Shown: positions 17,454 to 26,012, counted from the stretch's first letter. The stretch: 64,000 bases of DNA from Nocardia caishijiensis NBRC 108228 (GCF_001612825.1 NZ_BDBE01000025.1:124001-188000), one strand, 5' to 3'. Notes: generated by a model from the sequence alone, not told the origin. Program-made: numbers and translations.

Positions 17454-18248
17454 CTAGCGGCGCGCGGTCTTCTTCAGCGGTTTGCCGGTCAGTAGCGTGC
17501 CCGCGACCATGCCGTCGACCGGGACGAGCGCACCGGACAGATGCCGGTTGCCCGGCGCGGCGAGGTAGGAGACCAGGTCGGCTACCTCGTCGACGGTGGT
17601 GGCGCCCGAGATGGGCACCTGGCCGATGACCGTGTCGCCGCCGTCACCACTGAGGACGTCGGCGATCATCTCGGTCTCGACGAACCCTGGCAGCACCGCG
17701 TTGACGCGGATGCCGAAGCGGGCGAACTCGAGTGCCGACGCCCGGGTGAACGAGTTGATCGCCGCCTTGGACGCCGCGTAACTGGACGCGCCGAACCAGG
17801 CCCGTTCGCCCATCACCGAGGAGATGTTGACGATCGCCGCGCCGTCGCTCTGGGCGAGCGCGCCACAGGCCGCCCGCGTGCCGTTGAACACGCCACCGAA
17901 GTTGACCCGCATGACCTCGAGCCAATCGCTCTCCGACATTTTCATGATCAATTCATTGCGCGTGATGCCGGAATTGTTGACGAGGATGTCGAGTTTCCCG
18001 GCGAATTCCAGAACCTGCTCGACAATCGACTCGGCAGCGCTGTACGAGGAGATATCTCCCTGAATCGAGACGGCCTTTCCACCGTTGTTCTCTATTTCGG
18101 TGACCACTTCCTTGGCGGCCTGCTCGCCGCGAAAGTAGTTCACCGCGACAATGGCGCCTTCGGCGGCGAGGCGGTGGCATACCGCGCGCCCTATTCCACC
18201 TGATCCGCCGGTCACGAGTGCGACCCGTCCGGTGTGAATTGCTGACAT
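17454..18248 (-). CDS. fabG: Beta-ketoacyl-ACP reductase (FabG-like SDR)
   Basis: A 264-residue classical short-chain dehydrogenase. The NADP(H)-binding motif is TGGSGGIG (residues 13-20), NNSG follows at 91-94, and the catalytic Ser144, Tyr157 and Lys161 lie in NISSVMG and SYAASK. It reduces beta-ketoacyl-ACP after each condensation. It is the promoter-proximal gene of the leftward operon. ATG 18248 is preferred because GGAGG lies six bases upstream; the TTG codon just before it is too close. The long intergenic region to fabD should carry the operon promoter. Confidence 0.9.
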   Translation of the reverse strand: MSAIHTGRVALVTGGSGGIGRAVCHRLAAEGAIVAVNYFRGEQAAKEVVTEIENNGGKAVSIQGDISSYSAAESIVEQVLEFAGKLDILVNNSGITRNELIMKMSESDWLEVMRVNFGGVFNGTRAACGALAQSDGAAIVNISSVMGERAWFGASSYAASKAAINSFTRASALEFARFGIRVNAVLPGFVETEMIADVLSGDGGDTVIGQVPISGATTVDEVADLVSYLAAPGNRHLSGALVPVDGMVAGTLLTGKPLKKTARR

Positions 18249-18739
18249 CAAGTACCTCCCCAGGGGTCAGCTCGAAAGGGGCTCGATGGTCCGGTTCGGA
18301 CGATCTCATCCACACTTTCCGAAACCGATGATCCGGGAGTTAAACCCCAGGTGCAACCGCCGTAGGTGTGATTTGCGCCATAATAGCTGTTGGCTATTGC
18401 CGCATTGGTGCCCTCTTAGCACGTGCTGTTGCGCGGCGCTAGCTAGAAATTTCTTGGGCTCGGGTGCAGGCAATATTTGCGCGGGAAAGACAGAATAGAT
18501 GCGCCGTTAACAATGAATTCATCGTGGCGTGGATCGATGTCGAATACCGACCGGTCGGAGATGTGACCGAGATATGCTTCGCGGTATACCAAACAGGCGC
18601 ATCTTGAACTCCGGTCCGGCTGCGCGCAGAATCGAGCGACGGGGCTCGCCGTCCGAGCGGAATTCCACGGGTGGTACCGGCAGATGTCTTTGACACCTGT
18701 CCAGGTTGCTACCTGTTCTCAATTCAGGAGAAGAATCGC
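18249..18739. promoter_or_regulatory. Divergent promoter region between fabG operon and fabD
   Basis: About 490 bases without a gene, visibly richer in A+T than the flanks. An inverted repeat AATAGC-TGTTG-GCTATT (18382-18398) overlaps a leftward -10-like hexamer (TATTAT on the minus strand, 18385-18380). A perfect palindrome CCGACCGGTCGG lies at 18547-18558. Close to fabD, TTGACA (18690-18695) is followed at once by ACCTGTCCAGGT and a further ACCTG. These look like operator and promoter elements for both directions; assignments are by eye. Confidence 0.5.
18382..18398. promoter_or_regulatory. Inverted repeat overlapping putative fabG -10
   Basis: AATAGC and GCTATT are perfect complements separated by five bases. 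The left arm overlaps a TATTAT hexamer on the minus strand, about 130 bases before the fabG start. A repressor bound here would block the operon promoter. The PadR protein at 19633-20256 is one candidate regulator. Confidence 0.35.
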
Positions 18740-19714
18740 ATGACATCCACCGCATTCCTGTTTCCCGGCCAGGGCTCGCAACGGGTCGGAATGGGCCACG
18801 ACCTGGCGCAGGCCTACCCGGACCTCGTCGCGCCGCTGTTCCGGACCGCCGACGAGGTGCTCGGCTTCGCGCTGTCGGAACTGTGCTGGACCGGGCCGGA
18901 GAACCTGCTCGCGCGCACCGACATCACCCAGCCTGCGATCTTCGTCGCCAGCCTGGCCGCCTACCGCGTGCTGGCCGAACTGGTTCCCGCCCCGGTGGTC
19001 GTCGCCGGGCACAGCCTGGGTGAGTACACCGCGCTCGTGGCGGCGGGCGTGCTGGACTGGACCGACGCGCTGCGCCTGGTTCGGCGGCGCGGCGAGCTGA
19101 TGGCCCGCGTCAACGAGACGAATCCCGGTGCGATGGCGGCGGCTCTCGGGTTGTCGAGCGAGACGGTCGAGCGTCTCTGTGCCGAGGTGCGTGACCAGAC
19201 CGGAGCCGTCGTCGAGGTCGCCAACTACAACGCCGAAGATCAGACCGTGGTGTCCGGAACGGTGGCCGGTGTGACCGAATTCACGGCCAGTGCAACTCGA
19301 CTCGGCGTCGAGGGGGCGAAGGTGAAGCGGCTCGCGGTCGGGGCGCCCTTCCACAGTTCGTTGATGGCTCCGGTCGAAGCCGAGTTCGCCCTCGACCTCG
19401 CTGAGGTCCACTTCGCCGATCCGGTGATCCCGCTCGTGGCGAATGTCACCGCGGCTCGGGTGCACACGGGGGAGCAGGCACGCGCGGGGCTACGGGCACA
19501 GCTCGCCGGTTCGGTGCGCTGGAGTCAAAGCCTGCGCGCTGTCCGGGAATTCGGCGTCGACGCGTTCGTGGAGGTCGGCCCTGGCCGGGTGCTCACCGGC
19601 CTGTGCAAACGCGCCTACCCCGAGGTGGCGAACTATTCCGCGGGAGACCGGCGCCGCATCCGCGCGGTGGCCGAGGAGGTGGGCGGGGTGTTGCCCGCCG
19701 AGGCGGTGGGCTGA
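18740..19714 (+). CDS. fabD: Malonyl-CoA:ACP transacylase (FabD-like)
   Basis: A 324-residue acyltransferase. Visible motifs are FPGQGSQ near the N-terminus, the nucleophile AGHSLGEY (Ser92), the catalytic His in GAPFHSSLM and VEVGPGRVLTGL at the end. ATG 18740 is preceded by AGGAG; the frame is open 23 codons further upstream but without family similarity. It loads malonyl units onto the carrier protein. It is divergent from the fabG operon and completes the pathway set. Its 3-prime end overlaps the convergent padR gene by 82 bases. Confidence 0.92.
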   Translation: MTSTAFLFPGQGSQRVGMGHDLAQAYPDLVAPLFRTADEVLGFALSELCWTGPENLLARTDITQPAIFVASLAAYRVLAELVPAPVVVAGHSLGEYTALVAAGVLDWTDALRLVRRRGELMARVNETNPGAMAAALGLSSETVERLCAEVRDQTGAVVEVANYNAEDQTVVSGTVAGVTEFTASATRLGVEGAKVKRLAVGAPFHSSLMAPVEAEFALDLAEVHFADPVIPLVANVTAARVHTGEQARAGLRAQLAGSVRWSQSLRAVREFGVDAFVEVGPGRVLTGLCKRAYPEVANYSAGDRRRIRAVAEEVGGVLPAEAVG

Positions 19715-20256
19715 ACCGCGGCCCGGCGCTGTTCGATCTCACCCCAGAATTCGACCGACAGCGCTTCGTAGCGGATACCGAACTCGAGCACCAGCAGCTC
19801 GTGGGAATCGGTGGCCGGATCGCCGGACAGTGAATCATGGGCGGCGAGATAGCGATCGAGCCGTTTCTGATGTGCCTGCTTCTCCCCGGCGGCGACCTCG
19901 ACCACGTCGTCGGGGGAGGACAGGCTGCCGAAGTACAGCTTGAGCAGTCCGCTGTCGCGCAACTCGTGGGTGCGCTTGTCCTGGCCGGTGGTGAGCCAGT
20001 CCTCGAGTTCGGCCCGGCCCGCCTCGGTGATGGAGTAGATCCGCCTGCGTCGACCGGTGGTCTCCTGATAGCCGGACAACAGCCCTTCTTCGACGAGGCG
20101 TTCGGGCTCGGCGTAGATCTGGGAATGGGGGAACGACCAGAAGAATCCGATCGAGCGATCGACCTGCTTCTTGATGTCGAACGGCGTGCAGGGTCCGGTG
20201 CGGGCGACCAAGCTGAGGACCAGATAGGACGTCGGGCTGAGCTTCCGGTCGGCCAA
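19633..20256 (-). CDS. PadR family transcriptional regulator
   Basis: A 207-residue regulator with an N-terminal winged helix (SPTSYLVLSLVARTG to the TGRRRRIYSIT wing) and an AphA/Vir-type C-terminal helical domain for dimerisation. Members usually repress their own gene and neighbouring detoxification or export genes and respond to small hydrophobic ligands. The TTG start at 20256 is chosen because AGGAG lies eight bases upstream and the product then begins LADRKLSP; the frame continues upstream without similarity. It converges on fabD with an 82-base overlap, so its last 27 residues (arginine- and proline-rich) are read from the fabD 3-prime end. A likely operator lies 43 bases upstream. 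Confidence 0.88.
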   Translation of the reverse strand: MADRKLSPTSYLVLSLVARTGPCTPFDIKKQVDRSIGFFWSFPHSQIYAEPERLVEEGLLSGYQETTGRRRRIYSITEAGRAELEDWLTTGQDKRTHELRDSGLLKLYFGSLSSPDDVVEVAAGEKQAHQKRLDRYLAAHDSLSGDPATDSHELLVLEFGIRYEALSVEFWGEIEQRRAAVQPTASAGNTPPTSSATARMRRRSPAE

Positions 20257-20298
20257 GCAGCTCACTCCTCTGGTATCGGGTGACAACACCCTGTGTGA

Positions 20299-20314
20299 GA
20301 AACAGGCATGTTTC
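20299..20314. promoter_or_regulatory. Inverted repeat upstream of padR, probable operator
   Basis: GAAACA-GGCA-TGTTTC is a perfect 6-bp inverted repeat with a four-base spacer, centred about 50 bases before the padR start. PadR-type regulators commonly bind such A/T-rich dyads near their own promoters. An autoregulatory site is a reasonable inference. The 170-base gap to the oxidoreductase gene holds nothing else recognisable. Confidence 0.45.
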
Positions 20315-20426
20315 ATTATTGGGGCCGCATATTGCGAACCGCACTATACATTTCGGACTATTGGCTGTCAACGGCTGCGGACAGTCGTCTGCCGTGCGAC
20401 GAGGCGGTCGCACGGCAGACGAATGC

Positions 20427-21428
20427 TCAGGAGACCAGCGGTTTCAGCGTCTCACCCGCCAGCTCGAGCACGCCGGGATGATGGCCGTTGGCGACCATGT
20501 TGATGATGAGGCCATCGACCCCGTGGACGAGCACGCGCTCGGAGATCTGCTCGGCGACCTGCTTCGGAGTCCCGACGAACAACTTGCCCGCCATCGACGC
20601 CCGCACCCGTTCGACCTTCGCCCGTTCGCCCACACGCGCGGCGAACATGTCGTCGATGAGCTGCTCGGCGCGATCGGCGCTCTCGTCCATCACCACGAAG
20701 GCGAGGTAGCTCACATCGAGGGTCGAGCGATCACGCCCGGCTTCCTCGCAGCGCTGGGCGAGGGCGACCATCTTGCGCGGCAATTCGTCGGTCTCGCAGC
20801 CGATGCTGAGATGGTCCGCGTGACGAGCCGCCAGGGCGAAGGTCTTCTTCTCGCCCGCACCACCGAGCATGATCGGCACGTCGTCACGCAGGCGTGGTTC
20901 GTTGATGGCGTTCGCGACGCGGTACCAGCTGCCCTCGAAGGTCGGGCGCTCGCCACGGAACATCGGCGCGATGATCCGCAGCGCTTCGTCGAGCTTGGTG
21001 AACCGGTCGGTGAAGGTGCCGAATTCGTAACCGTAGGCGAGGTGTTCGAGCTCGAACCAGCCCGCGCCGATACCGAGCATCGCCCGTCCTCGGCTGATCA
21101 CGTCGAGCGTGGTCACCATCTTGGCGAGCAGCGCCGGATTGCGGTAGGTGTTGCCGGTCACCATGGTGGACAGACGGATGGTCTCGGTGACGGCGGCGAT
21201 CGCGCCGAGCAGGGTGTAGGCCTCTAGCGTCGGGCCGTTCGGCGGGCCGAAGCGCTGATAGAAGTGGTCGGTCAGGAACAGGGTGTCGAATCCGGCCTTC
21301 TCCGCCGCCTGCGCCTGCGCGACGACGGCGGGGAAGAGCTCCTCGACCGGGGCGCCGAAATTGAAGTCGGGCATCTGGAAACCGAGGCGCACGATGCCCC
21401 GACCGGTGGGTACGGACATGTCAGACAT
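20427..21428 (-). CDS. LLM class F420-type oxidoreductase
   Basis: A 333-residue luciferase-like TIM barrel. Typical features are the N-terminal LGFQMPDFNFG, the segment LGIGAGWFELEHLAYG and the C-terminal FVGTPKQVAEQI. The close family in actinobacteria uses coenzyme F420 (or a flavin) as hydride or oxygen-activating cofactor. The ATG at 21428 overlaps the ABC permease stop by eight bases; a second ATG three codons on is also possible. It is the last gene of an ATPase-permease-oxidoreductase unit. It may modify the exported compound or the product of the adjacent pathway; this is inference. Confidence 0.88.
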   Translation of the reverse strand: MSDMSVPTGRGIVRLGFQMPDFNFGAPVEELFPAVVAQAQAAEKAGFDTLFLTDHFYQRFGPPNGPTLEAYTLLGAIAAVTETIRLSTMVTGNTYRNPALLAKMVTTLDVISRGRAMLGIGAGWFELEHLAYGYEFGTFTDRFTKLDEALRIIAPMFRGERPTFEGSWYRVANAINEPRLRDDVPIMLGGAGEKKTFALAARHADHLSIGCETDELPRKMVALAQRCEEAGRDRSTLDVSYLAFVVMDESADRAEQLIDDMFAARVGERAKVERVRASMAGKLFVGTPKQVAEQISERVLVHGVDGLIINMVANGHHPGVLELAGETLKPLVS

Positions 21429-22227
21429 CCCTTCGAAGCAGGGCGCGGCGGGCGAGTGCCGACACGCCGAGGGTCACGGTGACGACGATCGCCAGGCGGG
21501 GCCAGCCGCCGAGCGCGCCGATGAGTTCGGCCGAGGCGTCGGCGCTCTGGGAGAGCTTGCCGACCACGGCGCTCGGTGCCTGCAGCGTCGCCAGCTTGTG
21601 CAGCTCGCCGAACGCCGTCGCCGACGCGGCCTCGGGCAGCACCACGTGCGCGGTCGCCGCGGCGACCGCACCCGCCGAACTCCGCATGAGAATGCCGAGC
21701 GCCGCGCCGAACAGCGCCACCGCCGGGAACACGCAGACGATCCCGAGCAGCCCCGGGAACGCGTCGCCCGCGGCGTATTTCGTGCCGTCGATGGCGAGGA
21801 CGCCGACCAGATAGGTGAGCGCGGTCGCCGAGACGCCGAGCGCGGTGCTCACGGCGGTCACGGTGAGCACCTTGGCCCCGAACACGACATCGCGTTGCGG
21901 TGTCGCCGCGAGGACCGAGCGGATGGTGCCCGAGGTGTACTCGGTGGAGGTGACCAGCGCGCCCCACGCCCCGATGAGCGCGATGGGCAAGGTCATGGCG
22001 GTGAACGCGCCGCCGATGACGGTGTCGGCGGCTTCCAGGCTGTTGGACAGGCCGACCAGCGCCGCGGACACCGGCCCGATCAGCAATGCCAGCATCGGCA
22101 GCAGGAACAGGGCCCGCGACGACCGGATCTTGATCAACTCGGAGATCACCTGGAACCGCATCACCTCCCCCGGCGAGGCCGACCGGTTCGGTGCGACGGA
22201 GGTACTGGTCTCGATCGTGGTACTCAT
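21421..22227 (-). CDS. ABC-2 type exporter permease
   Basis: A 268-residue protein with about six hydrophobic segments after a 35-residue polar N-terminus. A typical ABC-2 feature is the TSTEYTSGTIRSVLA motif in the first cytoplasmic loop, which is common in this permease family. ATG overlaps the ATPase stop (ATGA). It forms an exporter with the product of 22224-23135. The start of the oxidoreductase gene overlaps its 3-prime end. Confidence 0.87.
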   Translation of the reverse strand: MSTTIETSTSVAPNRSASPGEVMRFQVISELIKIRSSRALFLLPMLALLIGPVSAALVGLSNSLEAADTVIGGAFTAMTLPIALIGAWGALVTSTEYTSGTIRSVLAATPQRDVVFGAKVLTVTAVSTALGVSATALTYLVGVLAIDGTKYAAGDAFPGLLGIVCVFPAVALFGAALGILMRSSAGAVAAATAHVVLPEAASATAFGELHKLATLQAPSAVVGKLSQSADASAELIGALGGWPRLAIVVTVTLGVSALARRALLRRDV

Positions 22228-23135
22228 GCCGACTCCTGCAGTGTTGCGCTGTCCTGGAAGGTATGCCGACCGGAGACCAGCCGGGTGAAGACCTCTTCGA
22301 CCGACGCGGTGACCGGCGTCAACTCGTCGAGGGCGATGTCGTGGGTGGCCGCCAGGCGCCAGACCTCGCGCGAGGTCACCCCGCGCACGGTCCCGGTGTC
22401 GCCCCGGATCTCGAGGTGATCGCCGAGCAGGGCGGCCAGCCGGTTCAGCTCCGCACCCCGTACCCGCACCCGGGGTTCGGCGTTGCGGGCGACGAAGTCG
22501 ACGGTCGGTTCGTCGGCGACGATGGTGCCCCGGCTGATCACCAGCAGGTGATCGGCGACCAGCTCGGTCTCGCTCATCATGTGGCTCGACAACAACACCG
22601 TGCGGCCCTCGTCGGCCATCGCGCGCAGGGTCTGGCGGATCCAGCGGATGCCCTCGGTGTCCAGACCGTTGACGGGTTCGTCGAGGATCAGCACGGCGGG
22701 GTCGCCGAGCAGGGCGGCCGCCACCCCGAGGCGCTGGCGCATGCCGAGCGAGAAGCCCTTCACCCGCATCCCGGCCACATCGGCGAGCCCCACCCGCTCG
22801 AGCACCTCGTCGACCCGGCTGCGTGGGATGCCGTTGCTCGCCGCGAGGAAGGCCAGATGGTAAGCGGCGGTGCGCGAGCCGAGTACATCGCTCGCATCGA
22901 GCAGGGCGCCGACGGTGTGCAGTGGGAAGCGGAGGTCGCGATAGTCCTGGCCGAGCACCGTCGCCGTCCCGGAGGTCGGGGTGTCGAGGCCGAGTATGCA
23001 GCGCATGGCGGTCGACTTACCCGAACCGTTGGGGCCGAGGAACCCTGTGACCCGACCTGGTTCGACGGTGAAGCTCAGGTCGTCGATGGCGCGAGTCCTG
23101 CCGTAGAACTTGGTCAAGTTACGTGCTTGGATCAT
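22224..23135 (-). CDS. ABC transporter ATP-binding protein
   Basis: A 303-residue ATPase with Walker A GPNGSGKST, signature FSLGMRQRLGVA and Walker B VLILDEPVNGLD, plus the C-terminal extension of drug-export ATPases. It resembles the ATPase at 3581-4474 in architecture. ATG 23135 gives the expected N-terminus (MIQARNLTKFYG); twelve upstream in-frame codons are disregarded. The gene is divergent from the response regulator at 23321, with about 185 bases between starts, an arrangement typical of regulator-exporter pairs. Confidence 0.9.
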   Translation of the reverse strand: MIQARNLTKFYGRTRAIDDLSFTVEPGRVTGFLGPNGSGKSTAMRCILGLDTPTSGTATVLGQDYRDLRFPLHTVGALLDASDVLGSRTAAYHLAFLAASNGIPRSRVDEVLERVGLADVAGMRVKGFSLGMRQRLGVAAALLGDPAVLILDEPVNGLDTEGIRWIRQTLRAMADEGRTVLLSSHMMSETELVADHLLVISRGTIVADEPTVDFVARNAEPRVRVRGAELNRLAALLGDHLEIRGDTGTVRGVTSREVWRLAATHDIALDELTPVTASVEEVFTRLVSGRHTFQDSATLQESA

Positions 23136-23320
23136 GCTTTCGAGCGTATGGAGCAGGGGTTTCGGCCACATCCATCCCGGGAGCCAACTGCGCGGGTAGT
23201 CCTCGAGAGGGATGCGGTGGCGTCGGGTGCGAACGCGTGGCGGCGATTACGCTGATGTCGCAGGGTGATTCGGATCGGTTCGGCGCCTACCGCGCCGTCC
23301 GCACAGAGGGGCGAATTCCG

Positions 23321-24010
23321 TTGTCGGACAACCAAGACCAGGCGCACGGTGCAGTGCCGACGAATATCCGGGTACTGATCGCCGACGACCAGGAGCTGGT
23401 GCGCGAGGGGCTGAGCGTGCTGCTGGACGCCCAGCCCGACATCGACGTGGTCGGCCAGGTGGCCGACGGGGAGCAGGCGGTCCGCGAGACCGAGCGGCTG
23501 CGCCCCGACGTGGTGCTGATGGATGTGCGGATGCCGGTGTGCGACGGGATCGAGGCCACCCGCGTCATCACCGCCGCCGGGTCGACCAAGGTGATCGTGC
23601 TCACCACCTTCGACCTCGACGCCTACGTGTACGCCGCCCTGCGCGCGGGCGCCTCCGGGTTCCTGCTGAAGGAGTCCTCGGCCCGCTCGCTCGGTGACGC
23701 GGTGCGGGTGGTCGCCACCGGGGAGGCGCTGCTCGCCCCGTCGGTCACCAGGCGCCTACTGGCGGAATTCGCCAGGCAGGGTCAAGCGGTCCGGTCGGGC
23801 GAGAAGGCGGTGGGCCTCACCGCCCGCGAGACCGAGGTGCTGGTGCTGATCGCGCGCGGGCTGTCGAACGCCGAGATCGCCGGGGAGATGGTGATTTCCG
23901 AACAGACGGTCAAGACCCACGTCGGGCGGATTCTGGACAAGCTGCAGTTGCGCGACCGGACCCAAGCGGCGATCTACGCCTACGAGACGCGGCTGGTCAG
24001 TCCGCTGTGA
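23321..24010 (+). CDS. NarL family response regulator
   Basis: A response regulator with an N-terminal receiver domain (phospho-acceptor Asp in VVLMDVRMP, switch Thr in VIVLTTFD, Lys in FLLKESS) and a C-terminal LuxR-type helix-turn-helix (LTARETEVLVLIARG to VISEQTVKTHVGRIL). TTG 23321, with GAGGGG nine bases upstream, gives 229 residues, the family norm. An ATG at 23255 would add 22 residues without similarity and lacks a good ribosome-binding site. No kinase gene is adjacent. The orphan kinase at 1531-2748, on the other side of the biosynthetic block, belongs to the matching class. Confidence 0.85.
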   Translation: MSDNQDQAHGAVPTNIRVLIADDQELVREGLSVLLDAQPDIDVVGQVADGEQAVRETERLRPDVVLMDVRMPVCDGIEATRVITAAGSTKVIVLTTFDLDAYVYAALRAGASGFLLKESSARSLGDAVRVVATGEALLAPSVTRRLLAEFARQGQAVRSGEKAVGLTARETEVLVLIARGLSNAEIAGEMVISEQTVKTHVGRILDKLQLRDRTQAAIYAYETRLVSPL

Positions 24011-24068
24011 CCGCGGCGGTCGCCGCCAGTAGGGTGCACGGGGGAAACGCTAGGGGAGGGGAATTGTC

Positions 24069-25574
24069 GTGCCGGTGCGGGCGGCGCTCGAACGCGCGCG
24101 GATAGCTCTGGAAATCGGACGGGCCGAGGAGGCGCGCGGCATCCTCGGTGCCGTGCTGGCGCAGGCCCCGGACGATCCGGAACTTCTTGTCGCACTGGGG
24201 AACACGGCGTTCGCTCTCGACGACCCGCAGGACGCGTGGCGCTGTGCGGGGCGCGCGATCGGCGCCGACCCGCACCTGCCCGAAGCGCAGATGCTGGCCG
24301 CCATGTCCTCGGCGATGCTCGGCGAGTGGACGCGGGCGCGCGAACACAGCGAGACCGTCCTACGGTTGCTGCCCCACGAGCCCGCGGCACTGCTGCTCGC
24401 GGCGTGGATGCTCGTCTTCGGCCCGTCCGATGACAGCGGTCGGGCCGTCACACTCCTGAGCGAAGCCGTCGAACTCGCGCCCGACGACGCGGGCGTCCAC
24501 TGTTCGGCCGCCGAGATCTACGAGCGTCTCGGCGACGCCGAGGGGCTCCGGCGGCATGTCGGCGCGGGGCTGCTGCTCGACCCGACACACACCGACCTGC
24601 TCCGCATGCAGGCGCGACTGGAGTTCGGCGGTGTCGACGGTGGCCGGGGGTCGGCGGTGGCGACGCTGCGCGGGCTGCTCGCCCAGGCACCGACCGACCG
24701 TGCGGCCGGACGGCTGCTCGCCGAGGTGCACTGGCGCGCGCTGATGCGGCTCGCGGCCTGGGTGTGGTTCTTCGCGGGCTGCTACGCCACCGCCGCGATG
24801 TGGGCGCCGCCGCTCTTGCTCCGGATGCTGTCACCGGTGCTGCTGGCGGCGATTCCGCTGGCCTGGTTCGGGGTGTTCCACAAGCTGCGCAGGCAACTAC
24901 CCGCAGGGTATCTGCGGGCGCGGGTGGTGCGGCCGCGCGTCGTGCTCGCGCTGCTGGTGACGGCCGGTTCGGCGTTCGGTGTCGTCGTCGGTGCTGTCGC
25001 GATGCGGTCGGAGTATGTGGGATTCGTCCGGCTCGGGAGCTGGATGCTGGTGCTCGGCGTGGTCGGGGCCGCGCTCGCGCATCTGGTGCTCTACACGGCG
25101 TGGTTGCGACCAGGGCGTGACGATCCCGACCCGGAAGACGGTTTCGACTTCGCGTTCTCGCAGGTCCTCGTGCACGGTGCGGTCGTGGTGCCGCTGGTCG
25201 TGATCGCCGGTCTCGCGCGGGGATTCGTGCGTCAGCCTGCTGTGTTCGGTGCCGTGCTGGCCGTGGTCGGGGCGATTCTGTTCACGCTCGTGCTGGAGGC
25301 CGGAATCGGAATCTGGCGCGGGCGAGCGGGATTTCGCAGACTGCCCGCGATGGCGGCGATCGTGTGTGCGCTGCTGACCGGGACGGGTGCGGCCGTGTGG
25401 TGGGGTAGCGGTGAGATCGTCGACGGCGAGATGCGGGGCCGCGAGTTCGTGAATGTGCCCGCACCGCCGACGATCTCGCCGAGGGAGTTCCCGACTATCC
25501 CGACGCTGCGAGTTCCGACACTGGTGGTGCCACCGACTGTCACGGTGGCGCCGACCGTGGCCCCGACCCGGTGA
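24069..25574 (+). CDS. TPR-containing multi-pass membrane protein
   Basis: A 501-residue protein. The N-terminal 215 residues form tetratricopeptide-like helical pairs (for example ALERARIALEIGRAEEARGI). About five or six hydrophobic segments follow between residues 235 and 450, and a Pro/Thr/Val-rich tail of about 50 residues that probably lies outside the membrane. GTG 24069 follows GGGGAGG. I do not recognise a characterised family member. It could be a scaffold for protein assembly at the membrane. It follows the response regulator after 58 bases, but a functional link is unproven. Confidence 0.7.
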   Translation: MPVRAALERARIALEIGRAEEARGILGAVLAQAPDDPELLVALGNTAFALDDPQDAWRCAGRAIGADPHLPEAQMLAAMSSAMLGEWTRAREHSETVLRLLPHEPAALLLAAWMLVFGPSDDSGRAVTLLSEAVELAPDDAGVHCSAAEIYERLGDAEGLRRHVGAGLLLDPTHTDLLRMQARLEFGGVDGGRGSAVATLRGLLAQAPTDRAAGRLLAEVHWRALMRLAAWVWFFAGCYATAAMWAPPLLLRMLSPVLLAAIPLAWFGVFHKLRRQLPAGYLRARVVRPRVVLALLVTAGSAFGVVVGAVAMRSEYVGFVRLGSWMLVLGVVGAALAHLVLYTAWLRPGRDDPDPEDGFDFAFSQVLVHGAVVVPLVVIAGLARGFVRQPAVFGAVLAVVGAILFTLVLEAGIGIWRGRAGFRRLPAMAAIVCALLTGTGAAVWWGSGEIVDGEMRGREFVNVPAPPTISPREFPTIPTLRVPTLVVPPTVTVAPTVAPTR

Positions 25575-25661
25575 CAGCGGCAGGCTGTCCGCGGCGCCAC
25601 ACGGCCGCGGAGACAGCTGAGGTTCCGGTGACCGGCCACGAGGAGTGGTGACCGTCGTTCG

Positions 25662-25994
25662 TCAGTTGTCGGCGGCGCTGTTGGCGGCGGCGACGATCGC
25701 GGGGAGCAGGCCGGGGACGGCGGCGTCGACGTCTTCGGTGCGCAGACGCTGATACGTCTGGCCGTCGAGGATGAGGCGTTCGATGAGGCCCGCCTCGCGC
25801 AGGATCTTGAAATGGTGGGTCGCGGTGGATTTGTTGATCGCGTCGTAGAGCGCCGCGCAACGCAGGGGGCCGCCCGCGTTGCTCAGGCGGCGCACCATTT
25901 CCAGGCGGACGGGGTCGTGCAGCGCGCCGAGGACGGCGGGCAGTTCCGCCACGGGCAGGGTCGGCGCCGCGGGGAGATCCTTAGCCTGCGTCAT
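25662..25994 (-). CDS. ArsR family winged-helix repressor
   Basis: A 110-residue regulator. The winged-helix core runs from LGALHDPVRLEMVRRL through KSTATHHFKILREAGLI, the recognition helix, to GQTYQRLRTEDVD. No cysteine cluster of metal-sensing ArsR proteins is visible, so an organic ligand is more likely. It is divergent from an MFS exporter, and a long inverted repeat lies between them, the usual layout of a local repressor-exporter module. Confidence 0.88.
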   Translation of the reverse strand: MTQAKDLPAAPTLPVAELPAVLGALHDPVRLEMVRRLSNAGGPLRCAALYDAINKSTATHHFKILREAGLIERLILDGQTYQRLRTEDVDAAVPGLLPAIVAAANSAADN

Positions 25995-26012
25995 GATCTA
26001 CCTCACTCCGGG

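Noticed and set aside
18671..18739. N-terminal extension of FabD
   Set aside because: The frame is open, but the conserved FabD start (TAFLFPGQGSQ) follows the ATG at 18740 with its own Shine-Dalgarno, and the extension overlaps a promoter-like TTGACA.
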